NCBI GenBank assembly: GCA_030141605.1
Contig: JAQGDQ010000071.1
Location: 472,605-536,604 of the forward strand
Length of the DNA: 64,000 bases
Direction of reading: 5' to 3'
DNA from: Tubiluchus corallicola
Taxonomy: Eukaryota > Priapulida > Priapulimorpha > Priapulimorphida > Tubiluchidae
Part shown: piece by piece, positions 30,545 through 40,606 of the stretch
How positions within the stretch are numbered: the stretch's first letter is position 1
Layout of the letters: each line of letters begins with the position of its first letter
Program-made: the position numbers and the translations under genes
The notes under the pieces: generated by a model
Seen by the model: only the letters and a program-made list of their open reading frames with translations
Told to the model about the DNA's origin: nothing
Database searches by the model: none

Positions 30545-30664
30545 TTGAACGCACGAAAGAATATTATATTAAAAAGTGTGAAAAATTTCAAACCACCGCT
30601 AGGACTCGAACCTAGGACTTATGCTGTCCAGGCAGCTATACTAGCCGCTACACCACAAAGGCAC
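30545..30664 (-). repeat. tRNA-related SINE
   Basis: On the minus strand: tttgtggtgtagcggctag (A box), aggttcgagtcct (B box), then a tail ending ctttcgtgcgttca. The acceptor ends do not pair. The same tail word appears in the neighbouring unit at 30757-30848. Confidence 0.65.
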
Positions 30665-30754
30665 TTGACCTACTTGACGGCACGTATGCTACTAGTTGTA
30701 TATGAATGAGGAATTAAAGTCTACATTGTACCACATAGTACAAGATCAATTCTA

Positions 30755-30848
30755 TGAACGCCCGAAAGCTGGTATAAATTATCCCTTCATCGGGATTCGA
30801 ACTCATAACCTACAATCCGGGTTGCTAACCATTACGCCACAGAGAGAT
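30755..30848 (-). repeat. tRNA-related SINE, second unit
   Basis: On the minus strand: ctgtggcgtaatggttagc (A box), gagttcgaatccc (B box), tail ctttcgggcgttca. The head differs from the unit at 30545-30664 but the tail word is shared. Confidence 0.65.
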
Positions 30849-31329
30849 TTTTCAGAATAAAAAAAATACACTGGACGATGAAAAAGGTAACTAGCAGGTT
30901 GACCTAATTAGCAAACGCCAAAAGACAAGATATTAGACAGGTTTCCATCATTTGTAAAAAATGTGGCACATGTTTTTCCTTCCATACAGGTGCTGCCAAT
31001 GAAATTAGTATTCATCAGTTTGTTAGATTTGAGTGCACGCATGCGCAAGTCAACTCAAAAATAAATGTAAAGACAAGCATAATAATTAGTAAGTTACGGA
31101 GGTAACCTTAGTCATCAGAATACCGACCAACCAAAAGCTGTACTGCCTGTAGATTTTTGCATCAGTAGATTTAGTATAATAAATGCATATTATGTTAAAA
31201 GTAATTTTTAATTTTTTTGTGCGTATGCGTTGAGAAGTTATATTTTGTAATTGAATTTTAATTTTACCTATGTAAATTTTATGTCTTTTATTCACAATTT
31301 AAAAAATTAACTCTTGTAATAGTAGTTTA
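30849..31329. other. no gene seen; 3' flank of GPCR A
   Basis: AT-rich. A tttatt at 31287-31292 is an AATAAA poly(A) signal for the minus-strand GPCR A, 275 bases past its stop; this assignment is tentative. Confidence 0.35.
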
Positions 31330-31424
31330 ACACTATTGCCTACAACAGGCATTGAGTGGTTACACATATAGTATTTTCACGTATTTTATCACACCTGTAA
31401 ATGTGTAGAACTTATGCAATAAAG

Positions 31425-31471
<47 letters not shown>
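31330..31471 (+). mobile_element. retroelement 3' end with (TA)n tail
   Basis: caataaagatttatatata leads directly into an uninterrupted (TA)n run ending at 31471. The same caataaagat word precedes microsatellites elsewhere in the window. No coding part was seen upstream. Confidence 0.45.
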
Positions 31472-31474
<3 letters not shown>

Positions 31475-31566
31475 CACTGCTGTGATGGCAGTGCTAATCG
31501 TGCAAAGTTAACAGCGCAGTTCACAGCGGGTATTGCTCTCCTCAATTTTTCCCTAGTTCTTATGCA

Positions 31567-33460
31567 TTAAATAACAGCATATTTTAAGACTAACAATACC
31601 TGAGTGCTATTGGTTAATCTGCCATTGTAGTATTTAGTGTTCCTGTCGTGTGGATATCGCAATTCGCCGCAGCAGCTCCTGCTTTTCAGGACAGCAATGA
31701 AACCCAACCGGAACTTCCGGTTCAGAAATCCGTACAGGACCGGATCAATCCCACTATTCGACGTGGATATCCATTGGCATATGGGTATGAGCAGTGCCAG
31801 CTGCGCATTGTTATCGGAGACAACTCCAAAATAAACAAACGCAAACGTCAAGTACAGTGGCAGCCAACTGAAGGCGAACACCATCACAACGACTAGGACC
31901 ATTTTTGCAAGTTTGAGCTTCTGTTTTCGAACCAGCGTTTCCAAGTCACGTGTTTCACCAATCACGGGACGTCGTAAGACGTGCAGAAATATCAAGAAAT
32001 AGCAAACACTTATGACAGCTAAGGGAACAATGTAGCACTGCAAAGCTACAACGCACAAGAAGTACCATTTTGCTGCAGCGGGATCGTGCCATCCGAATTC
32101 GCCACAAACTGACAGTAATTGACCCTTGAATATTATATCTACGGCATCGTAATACAGCAACCAAGGAATGAAGGTCAGGCAGGAATATATCCATATAACA
32201 GCAATGAATCGTCCCGCTGCCTTCGTCGTCATCTCATACTTCATCGGATAAACAATAGAAATGTATCTGGAAATATAAATCTCATTATTTTTGCAATACA
32301 ATAATTGCCAACAGGTGTCTCTAGTGAGAAATCCTTTTCAAGACCAGGGCCGGATTTTAATTTTGTAGGCCCCTGGGTTACAGATACATGAGGCTCCGGC
32401 CCCAGTGACAATTAAAAAAAGCGTGAATGTTGGATTCTTCAAATCAGCTTATTCAAATTCTACAAAATAATGCCAACATTAGGCCCACGTAGATGGGTGA
32501 AAGTTTAACACAACAAAAAGAGAAGAAATATTCTGATATTTACAAAATTAAAACATGGAATACATACGAATTACAATAAATTGTAATTTTGTCACAGGAG
32601 GTGACCTCAATTCCTCTAAAATTGTGTCATTGTAATCAGATTGCTAGTGTATTTGGCAGTATCAATGAGTTCAAATAATGAACAAGAAAACAATTTCAGT
32701 GTATTATTACACAGTATATTAATGCATTCTCTAGCAACTTTTCACAGTAATTTACTTTCACTTAATTTCTGGAGGCCCCTCAACTGGCAAAGGCCCCTGG
32801 GCTGCAGCCCATAAAGCCCATGCTCTAGTAACTTTTCACAGTAATTTACTTTCAGAATCTCTGGAGGCCCCTCAACTGGCAAAGGCCCCTGGGATGCAGC
32901 CCATAAAGCCCATGCTCTAGTAACTTTTCACAGTAATTTACTTTCACTTAATTTCTGAAGGCCCCTCAGCTGGCGAAGGCCGCTGGGCTGCAGCCCATCT
33001 GGTACTGTTAAAGACAATTAATGAGTTTTGAGAACTCAGCTGATTCACGGCTGTTTCAACTAGAAAATGCTCACTAAGCAGCATTAGGTTTTATACTGTA
33101 CTGTGTTATACTAGCTTTAAAAATCTTTGCATGTTTGTTAGAGATTTCGTCGTCTTTAATATAACATCAATAATTGATTCATTAAACCACCATGCATCGT
33201 CTCCCAAAAGACAGTCACCAAACTAATTTTCTTACTTATTTAATCGTTGGTAAAGAGCAAACATGACTGACTTATTCCTTATTCATTATATTAAACACTT
33301 ACTGATTAATAAGACCAGATTTCAAAAGCAAGCCTCCCTTGCTCGTGTGTATTTGCTTACCTCTCTACAGATATGGTAGCCAGTGTGTTCACGGAAGAGG
33401 AAACGGAAACAGCTTGAAGCCAGACAACTGTTTTGCACGCCCCATCCGAGAACGGATAAC
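31567..33460 (-). CDS. class A peptide GPCR A (SIFamide/NPFF-receptor-like), TM3 to C-terminus
   Basis: The TM3 exon (33460-33361, 100 bp, phases 1 and 2) encodes ACKTVVWLQAVSVSSSVNTL and ends ISVER. The TM4-TM7 exon (32266-31567) begins YISIVYPMKYE, completing ERY in place of DRY. It shows FIPW after TM4, a second-loop cysteine (SVCGEFGW), KMVLVVVMVFAFSWLPLY (TM6), and SNSGIDPVLYGFLNRKFR (TM7, with DPxxY instead of NPxxY). A CC pair after helix 8 may be palmitoylated. The basic RKQKLKLAKM before TM6 and QWIST in TM7 resemble SIFamide/neuropeptide FF receptors. The receptor would be a seven-helix plasma-membrane receptor coupling to G proteins. No TM1-TM2 exon lies between this unit and GPCR B; the exon at 63755-63981 fits in phase. 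Tandem paralogue of GPCR B. Confidence 0.9.
32345..33003. mobile_element. hAT-like non-autonomous element with internal 92-94 bp tandem units
   Basis: The left edge reads cagggccggattttaatttt then gtaggcccctggg. The right part has three tandem units starting at 32736, 32830 and 32922, each with ggcccctcaactggc-like and gggctgcagcccat words. It lies in the intron between the TM3 and TM4-TM7 exons of GPCR A. The ends resemble hAT termini; no transposase and no clear target-site duplication were seen. Confidence 0.55.
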
Positions 33461-33644
33461 CTTTAAAAGAAAGCTTGTGCTAGCAAACTAGAGTTTAGAT
33501 CTATTACTGTATTAGTAAGGTACTAATTATATCTTTTATTTATCATTACTAATTGTTTTGTCTGTATTCAGGTTTTGTGGTTTTCTGCCGAGGAAAGCGC
33601 CAGTGATGCAAAGACGACAGATATATTTTATTCAAATTTGAAAG

Positions 33645-34200
33645 TAGCTAATGCAAGAAAACACTTTTCATAACAAAAGTTTAAAAAATCGTCTTGAAAT
33701 TTTATATCACTTACATGCTGATTGTAAATTAAAGTACAAGAGAACACTCTTCATAAATAAAGCTTAAACATCGTCTTGAAAGGTCATATTGCTTACATAC
33801 TGTCTTATTGCATACAGGGCTTACGTTAACAGTAGCGCTGTATAGAGCTCGTAAATTTAAACTCCCGCGTTAGGCGCAGTCATTGTAATGTCAGTCGTTT
33901 GAAACAAATTTAGATAACATCGCATAAAGTTCGAAAAAATAATCAGAGCATTTGTAACACGCTCCTCGCTAACTAAGCAAAAGTATAAATTGCTTTACAT
34001 TATCAATAAGATTAAAAATACGTTTTTGGTGAATCAGTGGTGCACGCTGGGATGGTGATGCAGTGCCATTCCACTAGTTGTCGCGAGCATTTAAAATTAT
34101 TAAGAAATTTCTTGTCTAGTTACATTTGTTTTTCAAACAGATAAGAATGATGCATACAGAAGTAATGTAACTTCATATCATGGAAAGTTCCTAGAGACAT
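33645..34200. mobile_element. partial copy of the 29-kb foldback element
   Basis: Matches one arm of the 29018-30000 element (taaatttaaactcccgcg, ttagataacatcg, attaaaaatacgtttttg, ctagttaca). It also has an internal direct duplication of roughly 80 bp at 33653-33805 (aacactcttcataa-like words twice). Only one arm is present. Confidence 0.8.
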
Positions 34201-34949
34201 ACTGTACTTTAAAAACCGTTTTGATTCTCGTTAAAAAATTTATTATGAGGTTTTCGGTGACCGCATTGGTAATTTTATTTCATGATATGATATGATGTGA
34301 TTAACATGGTAATGTTATAGCAAAGAATGTTTTTTACTATAATGTTTACGAACTGTATTCTGTACAATAATAATTTGCTAATAAAACACGCTTCATTTCG
34401 TCAGTCACAAAACAGTTCAGGTCGTGGCATCATCCTGAATTCTGTTTGTCAGCTAAATCGATCTAGATTCGCCCTGCGTTATGACTTTCACTTAACGCTA
34501 CACAAATAATTTACATATTTCATTATTGTTGTGACTAACCGACTGACTCAATACTATCTGAGGTTAATACAGCGCCCTTTTCGCCTAGAAATATACTGTT
34601 TTTTATTTTGTATTAATTTGCATTTAATAATGGATAAAGTTACGATGATTTTATGCATGAGATGAGTTTTCTTACTGCAGTTACAAATGTTTGCGGCCTA
34701 AAATGTTTCACTGTTTACCTGTGTTTGTCCTGCACCTCCTATTAACACCGTGTATTATTTGAAATTAATTAAGATTGAACAAAAGATGGCGCTTCTATCA
34801 AAGAATTGAAACTTGAGTAGTTTTGTTACGTTAACGCCAGTGACGCACTACAAGTCCTTTTTTGTAACTTTTGTCAGCAAACAATGATGAATTAAGAAAG
34901 AATAAATGGCTTCCCATTCTTTGGGGCAAAAATCTTGTGCATATGTCAT
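34201..34949. other. no gene seen
   Basis: AT-rich; no family motif. Searched on the minus strand for a TM1-TM2 exon of GPCR A without success. Confidence 0.35.
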
Positions 34950-35473
34950 AGATAAGAAAAAAATTAAATGTTCAAGCAGAAAGTCAGTCTGTGTCACCAG
35001 AAAATCATCGACTCTGCCAATCGGTTAGTAGATCAGCTAACCATCTACTTTTCAACCTGGTAATCGATGAACTGATCTCGAAAGTCGGTTCTCGATTTGG
35101 CTATGGGATCGACGAATACCAAGTGGCTATAGTTGGTTTTACCGATGACCTAGTCCTAATCTCAGCCTCGAAACATGGCATGGGAGTTTTGTTGGAGACA
35201 GCCAATGGCTTCTTCACGAAACGAGGTATGACACTGAACGCCAACAAGTGCAAAGCCATGAAGCTAGTCAAGGCATACCAGCGAAAGGCTATGAAAGTGT
35301 TAATAGAGCACACATGGAAGATCTGCCAGACTCCTATTCCAATGCTGGGAGTCAGTGATACGTATAAATACCTGAGAATCCCCATGACTGCCAACCTGTC
35401 TAGTCAACCAGCTGAGCAAATTTATTTATCAGAGAGTCCAAAGATATACCATTTGTGCTGGTGCAGCATGTAA
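34950..35473 (+). mobile_element. R2/NeSL-like reverse-transcriptase fragment
   Basis: The plus-strand frame contains HLLFNLVIDELISKVGSRFG, then VGFTDDLVLISASKHG, RGMTLNANKCKAM, IPMLGVSDTYKYL. This order matches the palm and thumb of R2-superclade retrotransposons (LLFNxxIDxL, FADDLVL, GLxLNxxKC, YKYLG). The catalytic FADD reads FTDD, and the upstream RQG motif is degraded. It is a dead fragment on the strand opposite to the GPCRs. Confidence 0.88.
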
Positions 35474-37301
35474 CCACTAGCGTGTGTAAAATTTAGAAAA
35501 TCACGCTTAACTTCTGAGAAAACAAAACAATAATAACAGATATGAGATTAATACTGTTTCACTTTTATATTTCACAAATATGAACTTTCACTTCATAAAC
35601 AATGACGTCAGGATTCGCCAGTTAAAATAATCCAATCCAGAAAAATGTGACACATTAATGATAAAACAGTATAGATCTTAAATGTACCACAAAAATACTG
35701 GTACTTATGTAAGTGATTTCTAGTGATGTTGACTTTTCAGCAGTATCAGTCCTGCGTGACTTATAAATGAACAGTCAATCGCAAGGTACAATTATACGAG
35801 CTGTCATAGAAGAAATAAACTGGGGAAATAAACCTGTTAAGCAGTAACTATGACATCAGCTACCGTTCTGTCGGTTTCTCCAATCATTGGCACCTAGTAA
35901 GAAAACTACGTCTCTAGGAATGGCAACTTAACTTTATGATGCGTCCTTAAATGTCAATACCTTATTTTAAACTAAGTGTAAAGAAAGTGTATCAAAAAAT
36001 GATGACACTATTTGCAGCAAGATAGAAAACCAAAAATGGCAGACGGTAATAACTTTATAATTTTATAACTTTATAACCTAATTTTATAATATCAGCAGTC
36101 AATTGACCAAGATACTCATAATGACGAAAGTTTAGTTCATACTTGATTTAATACTTTTTGCAAGCTATATTATTACTGTCTTGTGTAGGATCTAACTACA
36201 ATGATACAGAGCCATGTAGTAATGGTTTTTAATTCATTTGTTGCCAATTCCAAAACCAAGTACAACATCCGGACAAACTGCAGAGCTGATTCAGTCAAAA
36301 GAAGCTGGAAAGTATTGCAACTTTAGAATAGAGAATGCACATGAAATATTTCTTACTATCTCATGGTCACATCCCGTAGAGCAGACTAAAAATTATATCG
36401 TTAAGCATAATCAATGAAAAACAGTGACAACATATGATACCACTAACATCAACATAGACCTAAATCAGACAGTGAGGGCAACTCAAAAAATACACTGGTC
36501 TTGAAAATATAATTTTTCAGATTGCTTCAAACTCCATTGTGATTTATATCTTCCCTGATACCTGATAACTTAATAACAACATTCAAATATTGCACAAAGG
36601 TAACATCACATTATATTAGATAGTGTAATATAACAGGCAGCTACAACATCGTAAAGATTGCTCATACTGCCAAGTGTTAACTAAACAGGCTACTAAACAA
36701 GCCTGCTCAATCCATCAGTTCATTTATTACAAGTACACTTCTATATTCCATACTCATTACACTAATGTGTACAATCATTTTCATTGTCAACTAACTTCAA
36801 CCTAGGCAAGATCAGAAGACAATATTTGGTCACATGCTTGTCGCTACAAAATTTTCCAATCGTGAAGACAATAGCACAAGTTTCATTTGCTTTAAAATTG
36901 GTGCAATAACATCTTTGAACTTGTGAATGTAATATAGCGTGTTTTATACAAATAGTCTGTGATTCACTTCATGACCAAGAGACCATCACAAAATTCGGCT
37001 CACATTCCAGTATCTGCAAATAGGATTATGACAAGTACACTATTTGGGAATAATTTAACAGATGTATTGGTAATCTTGGAAACTAGTCACCATTCGAGTT
37101 ACAAAGCGAACACATCACACTTAGCCCGCACATTGTGCAGAAAAACGTTCTCTTGTAAATTTCTCTTCTGTTATTGTTGCTGGTAACAAAAAAGCAGCTC
37201 CGTCACATGTAAGAAAAGTACCAAGTAGACGCCATCATGCACAACCATCAATGACACTAGCGACATGTGGAGCTGCTTTCAGAAACTCCTCTTCATTTTC
37301 T
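35474..37301. other. no gene seen between GPCR A and GPCR B
   Basis: AT-rich. It contains the 3' flank of GPCR B. Frames at 36959-37186 lack motifs. Scanned for TM1-TM2 coding sequence on the minus strand (GN in TM1, NLAxAD in TM2); none seen. Confidence 0.4.
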
Positions 37302-38431
37302 TCACACATCGTCTTTCAAAGTCGCCATACAGTAATCTACATGGGTCTGTTCAGAAACGATCCTCTGACTATTTACTGCAGATGTGGTATAGTGTCCTAT
37401 CCTGTCTCCAGGATACTTCAGCTTCTTACAACAAGACCCACTCATCACTATGGCTTTGAACCCTTGCCTGTATTTTCGGTTTAAGTAGGCATAGATGCAC
37501 GGATTAATACAACTATTTGCAGTGGAAACCCACTGAAGGACGGGAACAGCGTGATTGACGTAACTTAGTGCCACGTCATCAAAACTGTTGAAGTAATAGC
37601 CGATGAAGATGGCGTACAAAGGTAGCCAAGAAATGGCGAAAATCAAGACTACCACCAGAAGCATTTTGATGACTTGGATCCGTTGGCGACGGACAATATT
37701 CTCATACTCTCGAGCATCGCCGATTAAATCTCTTTTCCACACAGCCAAGAAAATGTTCATGTAACAAAAACTGATTGTTAAAAGTGGGGCAACATAGCAG
37801 AGGATGAAGACATTGAACAACAAATTCCACTTCATCGCGTGTTCGTACCCGTTCGGCCATTGTTCCATGCAGTAGCGTATGATTACTTGGCGATCTGCTG
37901 ACGGATTATCAGTTATTTGGAAAAAAGCAAACCATGGAATAAAAAACGCCCCGGCGCAAATCCAGATGGCAGCACAAGCTTTTCTAGCTGTCCTCAATGT
38001 CATCTGAAATTTCATTGGGTGGCAAATGGCAAAGTATCTGGAAAAATAACAATAAAGACAAAGTTATATGAAACTTGTTGGCTGATTGGAGTTGAACATA
38101 TGTCAGATATAGCGGGGTTTTAACAAAACGGAGACAGGCTAGGAAATAGATAGAAGGTAACTACAGTTAGCAAACACTGACTAAACTGAAAAAGTTAACA
38201 AAAAATGTCTGACCATTAAGTTGGATGTTGCTGATGACTTCATTCAATAAAACTATTTTCAATCCTGTAAGACGGCAACTTACTTTGCAAGACTACATTT
38301 ACAAATGTCAGTGCCACTTTTGCAGGCTTACCTATCAAGAGAAATTGCCACCAAAGTATACACAGATGTCGCCACCGACAAACCCTGAAGCCATGACACC
38401 AACTTGCATGGTATCATGCCGAACTGATAAC
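37302..38431 (-). CDS. class A peptide GPCR B (SIFamide/NPFF-receptor-like), TM3 to C-terminus
   Basis: The TM3 exon (38431-38332, 100 bp, phases 1 and 2) encodes FGMIPCKLVSWLQGLSVATS and ends VAISLD; AG plus A across the splice makes R, then YFAICHP, giving a standard DRY. The TM4-TM7 exon (38037-37302) has a second-loop cysteine (IRYCMEQW), RRQRIQVIKMLLVVVLIFA, then ISWLPLY in TM6, QWVSTANSCINPCIYAYLNR in TM7, and a GSCCKKLKYPGDR tail. Intron positions and the 100-bp exon length are the same as in GPCR A, and the tail words CC and L-K/R-YP-DR are shared, so the two are tandem duplicates. GPCR B keeps all canonical motifs, whereas A has drifted (ERY, DPxxY). The TM1-TM2 exon at 63755-63981 can join in phase (A plus GT makes Ser). 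The ligand is unknown; the SIFamide/NPFF assignment is by motif resemblance. Confidence 0.92.
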
Positions 38432-40164
38432 CTATAATACAAAACACTCATGTTATAATAATAAACTAACAAAAATATCATTATGCATAAAACGATTATG
38501 CATAATTATACATAAATTATAACACTACATCAGCATAATTAATGTTAAACAATGCTAAACAATGTTAAACCCACAATAATTAATTAGCTATTGTCGTTGC
38601 TTATAGTTTTTGATCACATCAGTCAGTTAGGCACCTTCACAATAATTAATGTGTTTTAAAAAAATGTAAAACAAAAAGCAATTGTCACAATGCGATGTAA
38701 TGTAAAATTTATTTTAGTCGTAATTATAAGCACTGGGCAACTACATTACGACTGTAACAGTCAGTTACACAATAATAAGGCTTTCACAGTTTCGTTGTGC
38801 GCACGCGCAGTTGTTGTAGGTCGTAGGTTAAGTGTACCACAGCAACCCGTCGTATCTACAATCGTCACGTGACATGTGGGTAAAGTAAAGCCCAGTTCAG
38901 TAACGTCAGTGTTTTCGTGGACTTCACTTAACTGTGCAATAGTCTGTGCGGGATCTTGTTTGGGAACAAGAGAAAATGAATTAGAATTAATTACTAATCC
39001 AATAGCATGGACTGCGAGGTGTGGTCAAGTGAACACAAATGCGTTGTCTGGTACATTTAACCTTTGACCTTTCCACGATCATCATCAATCGCTGGAACTG
39101 CGAAAAGGCTTATTAACTGACTGTACAAGCTACTGCTATTACTATAGCTAATGCTGCTATAACTGCTACATTACCATTGCTATATAATAAACTAATTATA
39201 TTAATTAATTAGCATAATTTAATTATTAGCAGTTTTCTGTATTAGTAATTATACCAATTAATCAGACCAACACTAGCAGTTAATTATCAGTATTATAATA
39301 ATTCTCAATTGTTAAAACCTAATAACACTTATTATTATTATAAGGCATAATAATTCCGTTTTGTGCAATACAACACACAATTTAACAATTGCAGACTTAT
39401 CATCATCAAGTTTACAAAAATCATGGCATGTAAATTCCCTGCTCACAAATAAAAAATTAAACACAGTTAATCATGCTTTTGTGTTTAAATTAATTGTATT
39501 TGCGGGCGCTTAGAACTGCAAGAATGTGTTGGTGACATGCAGTCCACTGCACCTACATGCAGTTTACATGCAGACACGTGACATGCATGCGATAGTTGTT
39601 CTGAAACGCATAATAATTAATATGACGTTGAACGTTGGAGGTCTGTTTAATTTCTCGCAGCTTCAAAATGAAGCCATTAATTAGGTCGTCATTGCAGCAC
39701 GATAAGTGCTCGGTTCAGCTAGAGATAATGACTTATCTTCATTATGTTAGTACGATGTGACGAAAATTACGTGTTTATTAAGCGAAAAACCATCACGCAT
39801 ACCGTAGATGTCAAAACCAGAAGTGCCCATTCTGAGAAAAGTAGGAAAAAATTATGGCAAATAATCATTTGCGGATGTCGTAGTAGCCAGTTAGTAAATG
39901 AATCAGCTACACATAGTGATGATAACTGTTTATTTGGTATAATACAAAATGTAAAGGCATAACAACTCTTTTTGCAGTAGAACTTGAGTAAACACTTTTG
40001 TATCCAACTTATACCTGATGTAAAAACTATACAACTGATTATGTTATAAAGTCACAATGATTGTATGTTAATGCATGCCCAGTTGGTTAATGGAATAAGT
40101 AGCATAAATATGAACAATTCTGACAATTTCTCAGTCAAAAAAGCTTTTGTCGTTTTAACTTTAA
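38432..40164. other. no gene seen; would be intron 2 of GPCR B if exon 63755 is used
   Basis: AT-rich with many taattaatta words. A slightly GC-richer patch at 38790-39090 contains cacgtgac; no exon was recognised there. Confidence 0.35.
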
Positions 40165-40250
40165 CACTCATAGCTAGTTTATTGGACAACAAGCGTATTT
40201 TCTGTTGGGAGGTTGCGGGTTCGATACTACGGTGGGGTAATACAAACACT
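40165..40250 (+). repeat. tRNA-like SINE head
   Basis: tagctagtttattggacaac resembles an A box and gcgggttcgatac is a B box (about 40216-40228). The stems are not conserved. Confidence 0.5.
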
Positions 40251-40349
40251 TTTTACGTGGCACCTGCCTGGGTGGATTAACGATTCTGTAATGTAGCTGT
40301 AGTTGTTATTTACAGCCGCTGATAAACGCCTAGTGTTGTCTATTGAGTT

Positions 40350-40370
40350 TAAAACCATCTTTAAATAAAG

Positions 40371-40453
<83 letters not shown>

Positions 40454-40490
40454 TATTACTATTATTATTACTATTATTATTATTATTATA

Positions 40491-40564
<74 letters not shown>

Positions 40565-40606
40565 AAGAAAAGCAAGGCCCTCTAGGAAGTTGGGCTTATT
40601 TCAAAA
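40350..40606 (+). repeat. (TTA)n microsatellite after a retroelement 3' end
   Basis: aataaagattattatta leads into about 190 bases of (tta)n with a few act interruptions, ending at 40562. It is followed by a ggccct...gggctta hairpin word like those in LINE 3' UTRs here. The poly-Tyr frame is an artefact. Confidence 0.9.

Noticed and set aside
30593-30848. Functional tRNA genes at the two minus-strand tRNA-like units
   Set aside because: Acceptor stems do not pair and the anticodon stems are irregular; only the promoter boxes are kept.
31955-32194. Frames overlapping GPCR A in other phases (also 31637-31896)
   Set aside because: Shadows of the receptor exon; the receptor frame carries all the family motifs.
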